Origin: Ruminococcus flavefaciens | GTDB lineage: Bacteria; Bacillota; Clostridia; Oscillospirales; Ruminococcaceae | NCBI GenBank assembly: GCA_002348905.1 | Contig: DEBW01000121.1 | Location: forward strand, 9,125 to 15,872 | Length of the DNA stretch: 6,748 nt | Direction of reading: 5' to 3' | Shown here: positions 1 to 5,948 of the stretch, piece after piece | How the letters are laid out: each line of letters opens with the position of its first letter | Position numbering within the stretch: position 1 is the first letter of the stretch | The notes under the pieces: model-generated | Databases searched by the model: none | What the model was told of the DNA's origin: nothing | What the model saw: only the letters and a program-made list of their open reading frames with translations | Translations under genes and position numbers: made by a program

Positions 1-27
1 GCAGTCCCCTGCACCCCGAATATCTGG

Positions 28-1119
28 TTACTTGTGCTTGGGGTGGTAGTATTCGGCATCCTCGGCGGCTGACAGCGGTACTCGCCTTATTTCTCTGCCG
101 CCGTACTTTATCTGTAACTCCGCAAGTACATCGCCTTTTTTCACCGGTGCGTACACAAACGGCGAAGCTTTAACGCTGTATTCAAGTTCGCTTTCAGAAG
201 CGTCCAGCACCGTTACAGGTTCGGGCATCTCATCGGCGCATACTCTTATTTTTTCCTTTTTGCTTCCTGCGAGGTCAAGCTCGATAGTGTCAGGAATTTC
301 CGGCTTTACAGTATGTACCCGCTCAAAGGCATAGTCATACATTGACATATGGTCGTTCCAGTCGTTGCGGTCATTGAGAGTGACGCATATCAGGTCTTTC
401 CCGTCACGCTTGCAGGCTGAAACAAGACATCTTCCGGCTTCGTCGGTAAATCCGGTCTTTACGCCGTAAGTTCCGCTGTAGAGTGACAGGAGCTTATTTG
501 TATTTTTCAGCCAGCGTGTATACGGAGGATTACCAAATTCAAGCTTGATGCTCTCGCTCGAACATATCTCACGGAAAGTATCGTTTCTCAGCGCAACCGA
601 TGCAAGTATCGCCATATCATGTGCAGACGAACCGTGTCCATCGCCTTCAAGTCCTGACGGTGTGACGAAAAATGTCTTTGAAAGACCAATTTCCTGAGCA
701 CGGCTGTTCATAAGTCCGGCGAATTTTTCATTGCTGCCGGAAATACGCACAGCCACAGCATTGGCAGCATCATTTCCTGACGGCAGAAGCATACCGCAGC
801 ACAAAGCGTACTTTGTGACGGTATCGCCCTCCTGTAGTCCCATTGACGAGCCTTCAACGTGAATAGCATCACTGTCAACAGTAAACGGAGTATAAAGGTC
901 GCCGCTTTCGATACAGAGCAAGGCAGACATTATCTTTGTAGTGCTCGCCATAGGAAGCTTTTCTCCGCTGTTGAGAGAGTATACCTCCTCGCCTGTATCT
1001 GCTGATATGACAACCGCCGCTTTTGCCGATACTTCGGGCTTATCGGCGGCTATAGCCGTATTCACAGGCAAACACATTGCTATGAGCAGTCCGGCTGTTA
1101 CCGGAACAAATTTCTTCAT
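28..1119 (-). CDS. dacF: D-alanyl-D-alanine carboxypeptidase (penicillin-binding protein, DacF/PBP5 type, peptidase S11)
   Basis: This enzyme removes the terminal D-Ala from peptidoglycan pentapeptides outside the membrane and so limits cross-linking. All three active-site motifs of the S11 family are visible: SxxK at residues 59-62 (STTK, nucleophile S59), SGN at 114-116 and KTG at 221-223. Residues 1-25 are a signal peptide ending near AIA-A. After the catalytic domain (about 30-270) comes a PBP5_C-like beta domain (about 275-350), and the protein ends at residue 363 in a short hydrophilic tail. I see no C-terminal amphipathic helix of the kind that anchors many PBP5-type enzymes, so it may be released or held some other way. 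The ATG at 1119 follows a GGAGGT site six bases upstream. It is the last gene of the scp operon in this window, 60 nt after ytfJ. The symbol dacF is by context; dacA/dacB-type names are possible. Confidence 0.93.
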   Translation of the reverse strand: MKKFVPVTAGLLIAMCLPVNTAIAADKPEVSAKAAVVISADTGEEVYSLNSGEKLPMASTTKIMSALLCIESGDLYTPFTVDSDAIHVEGSSMGLQEGDTVTKYALCCGMLLPSGNDAANAVAVRISGSNEKFAGLMNSRAQEIGLSKTFFVTPSGLEGDGHGSSAHDMAILASVALRNDTFREICSSESIKLEFGNPPYTRWLKNTNKLLSLYSGTYGVKTGFTDEAGRCLVSACKRDGKDLICVTLNDRNDWNDHMSMYDYAFERVHTVKPEIPDTIELDLAGSKKEKIRVCADEMPEPVTVLDASESELEYSVKASPFVYAPVKKGDVLAELQIKYGGREIRRVPLSAAEDAEYYHPKHK

Positions 1120-1123
1120 ATTG

Positions 1124-1167
1124 ATACCTCCGCAAATATCTTTTTTTATGATACTATGCGGAGATAT
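1124..1167 (-). promoter_or_regulatory. RNA stem that sequesters the dacF ribosome binding site
   Basis: In the ytfJ-dacF gap, plus-strand positions 1124-1134 and 1157-1167 are inverted repeats (ATACCTCCGCA and TGCGGAGATAT). In minus-strand RNA they form an 11-bp stem with one G-U pair. A second 4-bp stem (1137-1140 with 1150-1153) can form inside the 22-nt loop. The 3' arm contains the whole GGAGGT Shine-Dalgarno of dacF, so folding should hide it. No U-tract follows in the direction of transcription, so this is not an intrinsic terminator. The pairing is seen directly; a regulatory role is inference. Confidence 0.55.
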
Positions 1168-1179
1168 GTAAGGTTATTC

Positions 1180-1596
1180 TCAGTCGCTGAAAGTTACGTC
1201 GCCTTCTTCGGCATTTCCGCCCTTTCTCTTAGCGAGAAAATCCTGTACCTTTTCAACGATAGCAGGTACAGAGCTTATAGCGTTGCTGATTGGATCATTT
1301 GCAGACTCCATATTTATCATTTTTGCTTCGCCGGCAGCATTTATAACGAGGAATCCCTCAGGCTTGATGCTTATACCAGCGCCGGCACCGCCTCCGAAGA
1401 GGTCTTTGTCGTACTTTGAAGGAAGGTCAGAGCCGCCGGATGCAAAGCCGTAAGATATTTTAGATATCGGTATAATGGTAGTGCCGTCAGCTAAAGCGAT
1501 AGGCTCACCGATGATAGAATTAACGTCAGCCATTTCTCTGATCTTGTCGATAGAAATTCCGAGTATCTCATGTACGGGTGTATTTTTATTTTCCAT
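1180..1596 (-). CDS. ytfJ: YtfJ/GerW family sporulation protein
   Basis: This 138-residue protein matches the small YtfJ (GerW) family. The family core is visible: IGEPI and a GTTIIPISKISYGF stretch at residues 29-51, then a glycine-rich loop and strand (FGGGAGAGISIKPEG, 67-81) continuing into FLVI. The C-terminal quarter (about 104-126) is probably helical, followed by a charged tail. There is no signal peptide or membrane segment. In Bacillus subtilis the homologue is a forespore protein linked to germination; the molecular activity is not known to me. The ATG at 1596 is preceded by a GAGGT site seven bases upstream, and that site overlaps the TGA stop of the upstream DUF2953 gene (10-nt gap). 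This suggests translational coupling. The ytfI-ytfJ pairing is also found in Bacillus. Confidence 0.9.
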   Translation of the reverse strand: MENKNTPVHEILGISIDKIREMADVNSIIGEPIALADGTTIIPISKISYGFASGGSDLPSKYDKDLFGGGAGAGISIKPEGFLVINAAGEAKMINMESANDPISNAISSVPAIVEKVQDFLAKRKGGNAEEGDVTFSD

Positions 1597-1606
1597 AATT
1601 GTAACC

Positions 1607-2488
1607 TCACTTCTGCCTTGCGGCGTGTTTATTCAGTTTTCTTTCCTGTAGCTTGTACGGGATGAAGTATCTAATTGAATATGTTATCAGGAACTGGATT
1701 CCTGCAATAACCGCTGTTATAGGGCGTACACACAGTTTTCCGGCAGCGTCCCAGCGTGATTCCTTCATTGCGAAGCCTGGTACGATGTCGATAGTTTTCA
1801 GCTTGACGTTAAAGAGTACGCCCATCCAGCCGAGAACATTGTATATAGTACCGCTGATGCTGCCGTATTCCATAGCACAGGTGAAAGCGTCCTCGTTCGC
1901 AATGATGAAGTCGATGTAAAGCTCGTGGAACTTAACTCCCTTGAGTATTTTCAGCACCGGACGGTCAGCAGCCCTCCACATATCGAGAACGATATCAAGC
2001 TTTTCAAGGATGTCCTTTTCACGCTTTGGCTTGTCCTCTTTTTTATCGGACTTTTTGTCCTTTTCATCATCTTCTTCGGGAATTTCTTCCTCAGCGGTGA
2101 TATTTTCAGTTGTTTCCTCCGTTTTTTTCTCCTCTTCCGTAATTTCAGCAGGAGTTTCGGAAACTTCTGTGACTGTTTCCTCCGTGTCCTCTTTTTCAAG
2201 ATCAGGGACATCATCTGCGGAGATATCGGGAGTATCGCTAATCTCATCAACTACAGGAGAATCGTCCTCCTCCGGCTTCTGAGCCTCTTTTTCCTTGCGC
2301 CATTTCAGATACCACGGGATAAGTCCCTTTTTGTCTGAGTTGTAAAGCAGCAGAAGGGAGTATTTCACCTTATATGTGAGTTTTTTGTCGATATAGCTTA
2401 CTTCTGCCCTCACAGGGAGAAGCAGTATAAGAAAGATAATGCCGAAAACGGCAAGAATTATCCATAGCAGTATTTTAAGAATTATCAT
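1607..2488 (-). CDS. ytfI: DUF2953 membrane protein (YtfI-like) with a long acidic insert
   Basis: This is a 293-residue protein of unknown function. A strongly hydrophobic segment at residues 2-25 is followed by the motif-like LPVRAEVSY, typical of the N-terminus of DUF2953 proteins. Residues about 71-157 are a low-complexity linker dominated by Glu, Asp, Lys, Thr and Ser, first acidic and then mixed-charge (about 141-157). The conserved C-terminal part (158-293) carries the family-like stretch ANEDAFTCAMEYGSISG around 198-214 and a second possible membrane segment at about 254-271. Its place directly before ytfJ and after scpB supports the YtfI assignment. The ATG at 2488 has an AAAGGAG site eight bases upstream. 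The 44-nt gap after scpB shows no convincing promoter or terminator. Function cannot be inferred beyond membrane association and a likely sporulation link. Confidence 0.8.
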   Translation of the reverse strand: MIILKILLWIILAVFGIIFLILLLPVRAEVSYIDKKLTYKVKYSLLLLYNSDKKGLIPWYLKWRKEKEAQKPEEDDSPVVDEISDTPDISADDVPDLEKEDTEETVTEVSETPAEITEEEKKTEETTENITAEEEIPEEDDEKDKKSDKKEDKPKREKDILEKLDIVLDMWRAADRPVLKILKGVKFHELYIDFIIANEDAFTCAMEYGSISGTIYNVLGWMGVLFNVKLKTIDIVPGFAMKESRWDAAGKLCVRPITAVIAGIQFLITYSIRYFIPYKLQERKLNKHAARQK

Positions 2489-2532
2489 TCCTGCCGCTCC
2501 TTTCTGGTCAAGAATATCTGAAAGATCATATT

Positions 2533-3084
2533 TTACAGTTCATCGTCAGTTTCGTCCTCTATGACGATGTTCTCATGTCCCGGAAGCGGCGGAAGTTCAG
2601 CTATCGAGCTTAGTCCGAAGCTTCTGAGAAATATCGCTGTAGTGCGGTAAACTATCGGCTTTCCGGGAACGTCAAGTCTGCCGGCTTCTTCAACAAGTCC
2701 CTTTTCGACAAGGCTGTTTACGACTGCCGAGCTGTCAACTCCACGCACATTTTCAACAAAGCTTTTGGATACCGGCTGATTGTATGCGATAATTGTCAGA
2801 GTTTCCATTGCAGCGTTTGACAAGGGAGTATTCTTCTTCGTTTCGAGAGCCTGACGTATCTGCGGAGCAAACTCCTCACGGGTACACATCTGATAGCTGC
2901 TGTCAAGTTTCTTTATGCATATGCCGCTTCCGCAGCCGTCGTAGCGTTCATTCAGCAGCGTTATCATCTGCGGTACAGCGCCAACGTCTATGCCGCTCGC
3001 CTGAGAAAGACGGTAAAGCTCAACAGGTTCGCCGCTGGCAAAGAGTATAGCCTCTAATGCTCCGAGTTTCTCTTTGATCTCCAT
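2533..3084 (-). CDS. scpB: Segregation and condensation protein B
   Basis: ScpB is the winged-helix (kite) subunit that dimerises, binds the middle of ScpA and regulates the Smc condensin. The 183-residue length is typical. Two winged-helix domains can be placed at about 1-80 (starting KLGALEAILFASGEPV) and 87-160. The second carries the diagnostic run TPLSNAAMETLTIIAYNQPV (87-105) followed by RGVDS, then GRLDVPGKP and FLRSFGLSS. The last ten residues are acidic. The ATG at 3084 lies inside the 3' end of scpA (31-nt overlap in another frame). It has its own purine-rich site, AGAGGGA, about eight bases upstream, so it is probably both coupled to scpA and initiated independently. Confidence 0.97.
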   Translation of the reverse strand: MEIKEKLGALEAILFASGEPVELYRLSQASGIDVGAVPQMITLLNERYDGCGSGICIKKLDSSYQMCTREEFAPQIRQALETKKNTPLSNAAMETLTIIAYNQPVSKSFVENVRGVDSSAVVNSLVEKGLVEEAGRLDVPGKPIVYRTTAIFLRSFGLSSIAELPPLPGHENIVIEDETDDEL

Positions 3085-3815
3085 TTTTTGCGTCCCTCTC
3101 TTTCCATTTCTCCCTTGAAGAAAATAATGGTATTGTCCTCGCTTATTGTGATGCGTCCGAAGCGTGTAAGCTCAAGTACGGCAAGGAAAGTGGCAACTCT
3201 TGCCGAGCGGTCGGTAACTCCCTCATAGAGCGAGTCCATATACACTTCACCGTTGGTGTAAAGTTCACGGAGAATGTGTACGACTTTGGTGAGTACCGGC
3301 ACTATACGGCGCTTTACCACGGAATTTATCTTGTTTTCAATGTGTATTTTCTGCTCATCAGGGCATATCTTCTTATTATTGTATACAGCAGCATAGGCTT
3401 GTACAAGTCTGTCCAGCTCATGAACAAGGGTATAAGTCATATCAGCCTTTATCTTCATCGGCTTTCTGACAAATACATTGCAGCCTATATTGCGTTCTGC
3501 CAGCAGTTTAGCAGCTTCTTTGCAGAGTGAAAGCTCTATGAGAGCGCCTTCAAGCTCCTTTTTCATCACCTCAGCTTCTTCCTTCTGAGGGAGGAGAGCA
3601 GCAGTCTTGATGTATATGAGCCTTGCAGCCATTTCGAGAAATTCTCCCGCAAGTTCAAGATCCTGCTTATGAGCATCCTCGATGAATATGAGGTACTGTT
3701 CAAGGAGTTTTGATATCTCGATATCGCATATATTGAGCTTGTGCTTGGTTATGAGCGTAAGAAGTACGTCTAAAGGACCTTCGTATACATCAAGCTTGTA
3801 GTTGATCTTTTCCAT
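3054..3815 (-). CDS. scpA: Segregation and condensation protein A (kleisin)
   Basis: ScpA is the kleisin that bridges the two heads of the Smc dimer and, with ScpB, forms the bacterial condensin. The start chosen gives 253 residues. The N-terminal domain begins KLDVYEGPLDVLLTLI (7-22), the family signature that contacts the Smc neck. A helical middle (about 30-110) contains ELAGEFLEMAARLIYIK (54-70), and a C-terminal winged helix lies around 185-235 (SARVATFLAVLEL at 204-216). The frame is open upstream to an ATG at 3881, but the added 22 residues lie within the M50 coding region and are not ScpA-like, so I use the ATG at 3815. That ATG is one base after the M50 stop (TGATATG), with no clear Shine-Dalgarno, which points to termination-reinitiation coupling. 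Confidence 0.96.
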   Translation of the reverse strand: MEKINYKLDVYEGPLDVLLTLITKHKLNICDIEISKLLEQYLIFIEDAHKQDLELAGEFLEMAARLIYIKTAALLPQKEEAEVMKKELEGALIELSLCKEAAKLLAERNIGCNVFVRKPMKIKADMTYTLVHELDRLVQAYAAVYNNKKICPDEQKIHIENKINSVVKRRIVPVLTKVVHILRELYTNGEVYMDSLYEGVTDRSARVATFLAVLELTRFGRITISEDNTIIFFKGEMEREGRKKWRSKRNSEH

Positions 3816-3816
3816 A

Positions 3817-4506
3817 TCAGTTAAATGATGAAATGAGCGTAAAAGGCCAGTCAGCAATATTTGAAAGCAGAATGTCAGCAATAATTATCAGCCAGCGTAA
3901 TGGGTCGAAACGTTCATTAGTGAGGTCGCCCATAAAGAAAAGCGCAAAGAGTATGATGGTTGATATCTGATTTATCCGCTGCTGGTTAGGGTAATACCAG
4001 TTGTGAAATTTAGGCCCTGCAAGCTGGTTGAGTATCTGAAAACCGTCCATAGGCGGCAGAGGGAGTATATTTATAACTCCGAGGCATTCATTGATACTTG
4101 CAAGCAGATAAAGAACAAATGCAAATGCGGATAAAAACTGACTATTGCCTGCCGGTAATAAATAAAGCACATTTTCAAGTATCTTGCAGAATAATGCTGC
4201 AAGGAAGTATGTCACAGGCCCTGCAAGGGATACAGTAATAACGCCTCTTTTAATATTTTTCATGCGGCTGTATCTTATAGGCATAGGATTTGACCAGCCG
4301 AAGCCTATGAGAAGTATAACAAGTGAGCCGAGAGGGTCGATATGTGCCAAAGGATTAAGTGTTATTCTGCCTTCCTCCTCGGATGTGGTATCACCGTTCC
4401 ACTTGGCTGCAAGTCCTCTTGCAGAGTTTGCTACCGGCATTACCAGCAGTATCATCAGCAGGCGTGAAAAATATTTTAAAAATATTCCTAAAGTATTAGT
4501 ATCCAT
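3817..4506 (-). CDS. M50-like (site-2 protease family) membrane protein lacking the HExxH motif
   Basis: This 229-residue polytopic protein is clearly a homologue of the short site-2 protease (M50B) proteins often found next to scpA in Clostridia. It has ITLNPLAHIDPLGSLVILL (48-66), GFGWSNPMPI, an SLAGP motif (93-97) and NILPLPPMDG (146-155) in the expected order. Hydrophobic segments fall near 12-25, 57-71, 88-118, 125-148 and 181-193. Where active members have HExxH before GxxAxxxGD, this protein reads ANSAR (26-30), so both zinc histidines and the catalytic glutamate are absent. The Asp of the PPMDG motif (D154) remains. It is probably a proteolytically inactive relative; its role is unknown. 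The longest frame starts at a GTG (4512) that is part of the GAGGTG ribosome binding site, so I take the ATG at 4506. It is the first gene of the scp operon. Confidence 0.85.
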   Translation of the reverse strand: MDTNTLGIFLKYFSRLLMILLVMPVANSARGLAAKWNGDTTSEEEGRITLNPLAHIDPLGSLVILLIGFGWSNPMPIRYSRMKNIKRGVITVSLAGPVTYFLAALFCKILENVLYLLPAGNSQFLSAFAFVLYLLASINECLGVINILPLPPMDGFQILNQLAGPKFHNWYYPNQQRINQISTIILFALFFMGDLTNERFDPLRWLIIIADILLSNIADWPFTLISSFN

Positions 4507-4575
4507 AAGCACCTCAGTAATAATATTTAACGATAACAGCTTTCAGAGTTATCCCTGTGAAGCTACATATTATTT

Positions 4576-4604
4576 ATTATACAACAAATGCACAAATTTT
4601 TCAA
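4576..4604 (-). promoter_or_regulatory. Sigma-A promoter of the M50-scpA-scpB-ytfI-ytfJ-dacF operon
   Basis: Read on the minus strand, a -35 TTGAAA (4604-4599) is followed by a 17-nt spacer and a perfect -10 TATAAT (4581-4576). Transcription should start near 4569 and leave a leader of about 63 nt before the ATG at 4506. The leader can form only a weak hairpin (4538-4564, 5 plus 3 bp around an internal loop), to which I assign no function. No comparable promoter is seen in the gaps further down the operon. Confidence 0.82.
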
Positions 4605-4630
4605 GTCTAAAATAGAAATTTACGGTCGAA

Positions 4631-4658
4631 TAAAAAAAAATAGGTTTTTTTTCAAAAA
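4631..4658. other. Phased A/T tracts between divergent promoters (possible bend or UP element)
   Basis: A run of nine A (4632-4640) is followed by eight T (4645-4652) and five A (4654-4658). They lie between the -35 boxes of the two divergent promoters (4604 and 4663). Tract centres at about 4636 and 4648 are roughly one helical turn apart, as expected for curved DNA. The tracts adjoin the rpmB -35, where an UP element would sit. The runs are seen directly; the role is inference. Confidence 0.35.
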
Positions 4659-4662
4659 GTAC

Positions 4663-4691
4663 TTGCTTTTTTCTAAAATATGTGTTACAAT
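4663..4691 (+). promoter_or_regulatory. Sigma-A promoter of rpmB with extended -10
   Basis: The -35 TTGCTT (4663-4668) and -10 TACAAT (4686-4691) are 17 nt apart. A TG at 4683-4684 gives the extended -10 form TGT-TACAAT. Transcription should begin near 4698, giving a leader of about 65 nt. The A/T tracts just upstream could boost it, as fits a highly expressed ribosomal protein gene. Confidence 0.8.
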
Positions 4692-4705
4692 ATTCATGTT
4701 GTCTA

Positions 4706-4730
4706 ATTCGGTGATGATTTCACACCGGAT
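4706..4730 (+). promoter_or_regulatory. Stem-loop in the rpmB leader
   Basis: ATTCGGTG (4706-4713) pairs with CACCGGAT (4723-4730) to form an 8-bp stem with one G-U pair. Two further pairs (4715-4716 with 4721-4722) are possible beyond a bulged A. It lies 16 nt before the Shine-Dalgarno AAGGAGGT (4747-4754) and does not cover it. No U-tract follows, so it is not a terminator. It could stabilise the message or act as a protein-binding leader. I do not recognise it as a known ribosomal-protein leader family. Confidence 0.4.
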
Positions 4731-4762
4731 GTTATGATGAATAATTAAGGAGGTGCAGCCTG

Positions 4763-4951
4763 ATGGCAAAATGTGATATCTGCGGTAAGGGAGTAACTTT
4801 TGGAATCAAGGTTTCCCACTCACACAGACGTACAAACAGAACATGGAAGCCTAATGTAAAGCGTGTTAAGGCTATCGTCAAGGGTACTCCTTGTCATATC
4901 TACGCTTGCTCAAGATGCCTGCGTTCAGGTAAGGTTGAGAGAGCTAACTAA
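4763..4951 (+). CDS. rpmB: 50S ribosomal protein L28 (zinc-ribbon form)
   Basis: L28 is a small basic protein of the large ribosomal subunit. The 62-residue product has the family signature from the start: MAKCDICGKG, then VSHSHRRTNRTWKPN (17-31) and a VKRVK segment. Two CxxC pairs, C4/C7 and C49/C52, can hold a zinc ion, so this is the C+ version; many bacteria instead carry a cysteine-free paralogue. An additional cysteine is C44. The ATG is unambiguous, with a strong AAGGAGGT at 4747-4754 eight bases upstream. The gene appears to be a single-gene transcription unit with its own promoter, leader hairpin and terminator. It is divergent from the scp operon and convergent with the deacetylase gene. 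Confidence 0.97.
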   Translation: MAKCDICGKGVTFGIKVSHSHRRTNRTWKPNVKRVKAIVKGTPCHIYACSRCLRSGKVERAN

Positions 4952-4970
4952 TTGTACATTGTGAGCTAAG

Positions 4971-5005
4971 AGGAGCGTTCCGTTTCGGAACGCTCTTTTC
5001 TTTTT
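4971..5005 (+). terminator. Intrinsic terminator of rpmB
   Basis: GAGCGTTCC (4973-4981) pairs perfectly with GGAACGCTC (4987-4995) around a GTTTC loop, with a possible extra G-C pair closing the loop and G-U and A-U pairs at the base. The run TTTTCTTTTT (4996-5005) follows. It begins about 20 nt after the rpmB stop. The convergent deacetylase gene ends at 5008. In that direction the hairpin has no downstream U-tract, so it should work poorly for that gene. Confidence 0.9.
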
Positions 5006-5007
5006 GC

Positions 5008-5886
5008 TTACTGGAAGCTGAATATTTTCCCTATATACTCCTCAGTCGAATAAAGTCCGCTCCGGTTAAAGCGGTCAATACCGTAAAGACAGGCAGGATC
5101 ACGGCTGATCGTATTGACCTTTTCACGGCAGGTAAGCGTCATAAGTATGCCGTTTTCACGCAGTACAGGTATGCTTTCACGGCTGACCTTTCCGAAAGGG
5201 TACGCAAACACGACCGGAGCTTCGCCCGTATGCTCAGTAAACTCCCTTTGAAGCCTTGATATATCATCATTCAGCGCTCTGCGGTAATCTTCTTCACTTT
5301 CACTGTCGAGTTTTCCACATCCTGACCGACCATTGTGGAGAGAGTGCATATCATATGTGTGATTTCCAAGCTCTATACGTCCAGACTTCGCCAGCAATCC
5401 GATATCATCCCATGTAAGATAGGAGTACGCCGGCACATGAGGATCATTTACAGCTTCATTGTCGGTATAAGTTCCGACTACAGATATGACAGCCGTCATA
5501 TCGTACTTTTCAAGCAGCGGAAGAAGATAAGCAAGATTATTGTAGCAGCCGTCATCAAATGTTATCATGACCGGCATTTCCGGAAGCTCTCCCCTGCCGT
5601 TTGCGTAGGCTATGACCTGATCTGCGGTAACAGTTTTATAGCCGTGACTGCTCAGCCAGCTAAGGTCACTTTCAAGCTGTTCCGGAGTTACAACGAACTC
5701 AGACGGTTTATCGCCGTAAACGCTGTGATACATCATTACAGGCAGTTTTACGCTTTCTTCCGCAGTATTTCCGGCGGACGTAAAGAAATTTCTCCCGACA
5801 AGGAAAAATACTCCGCAGATGCCGAATATAAACACATCAAGCACAAGCAAACTAAAAAAACGTGGCACACTATAAGTCCTGTACAT
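5008..5886 (-). CDS. Membrane-anchored polysaccharide deacetylase (CE4/NodB-type)
   Basis: The 292-residue product belongs to the metal-dependent CE4 deacetylases, which remove acetyl groups from N-acetylhexosamine polymers such as peptidoglycan or surface glycans. After one membrane segment (about 9-31) comes an extracellular domain. It begins with LPVMMYHSVY (48-57) and has the catalytic TFDDG (109-113, Asp111 and Asp112). GNHTYDMHSLH (174-184) supplies the metal histidines (H176 and H181 or H184), and VFAYPFG (226-232) follows. These are the usual CE4 motifs, so it should be active. The true substrate cannot be told from sequence. The longest frame begins at a GTG (5895) that is part of the GAGGTG ribosome binding site, so I place the start at the ATG at 5886. 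It is divergent from spoIIP, so a sporulation role is possible but unproven. Confidence 0.9.
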   Translation of the reverse strand: MYRTYSVPRFFSLLVLDVFIFGICGVFFLVGRNFFTSAGNTAEESVKLPVMMYHSVYGDKPSEFVVTPEQLESDLSWLSSHGYKTVTADQVIAYANGRGELPEMPVMITFDDGCYNNLAYLLPLLEKYDMTAVISVVGTYTDNEAVNDPHVPAYSYLTWDDIGLLAKSGRIELGNHTYDMHSLHNGRSGCGKLDSESEEDYRRALNDDISRLQREFTEHTGEAPVVFAYPFGKVSRESIPVLRENGILMTLTCREKVNTISRDPACLYGIDRFNRSGLYSTEEYIGKIFSFQ

Positions 5887-5908
5887 TCTTATCACCTCAG
5901 AATAAATC

Positions 5909-5948
5909 TATTCAGCCGGACAAATACAAATGCAAGTCCGATAGAATA
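5909..5948. repeat. Interrupted palindrome in the deacetylase/spoIIP divergent region
   Basis: Plus-strand TATTC (5909-5913) and CGGAC (5917-5921) face GTCCG (5936-5940) and GAATA (5944-5948). The arms are separated by matching 3-nt interruptions and a 14-nt centre. In the deacetylase leader RNA it could fold into a two-part hairpin; on DNA it could be a dimeric operator. Further GAATA copies occur at 5900-5904 and 5964-5968. The symmetry is visible; any function is a guess. Confidence 0.35.

Noticed and set aside
1..27. Possible terminator or next gene downstream of dacF
   Set aside because: Only 27 bases are present; they contain no complete hairpin with a U-tract and no start codon context.
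1941..2338. Plus-strand open frames of 113 and 137 codons opposite ytfI
   Set aside because: They are Ser/Phe-rich mirror images of the Glu/Lys-rich codons in the YtfI acidic insert, with no ribosome binding site and no recognisable domain.
18..2520. AGATATT-like sequence seen in three minus-strand gaps (near 18-25, 1134-1142 and 2511-2520)
   Set aside because: Seven AT-rich bases at unequal distances from the start codons; this is within chance expectation for the base composition.
2489..2532. A possible hairpin (CTTTC/GAAAG) touching the ytfI ribosome binding site
   Set aside because: Only 5-6 pairs with a 15-nt loop, and it covers just the edge of AAAGGAG; too weak to claim as regulation.
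3816..3881. A longer ScpA start at the ATG at 3881 adding 22 residues
   Set aside because: The extension lies inside the M50 coding region, is not ScpA-like, and the family N-terminus begins a few residues after the ATG at 3815.
4507..4512. GTG start two codons upstream for the M50-like gene
   Set aside because: The GTG is part of the GAGGTG ribosome binding site, which correctly spaces the ATG at 4506 instead. The same applies to the GTG at 5895 of the deacetylase.
4714..4748. Tiny leader ORFs before rpmB (starts at 4714 and 4734)
   Set aside because: They are only 4-7 codons long, have no Shine-Dalgarno and carry no regulatory codon pattern; expected by chance in an AT-rich leader.
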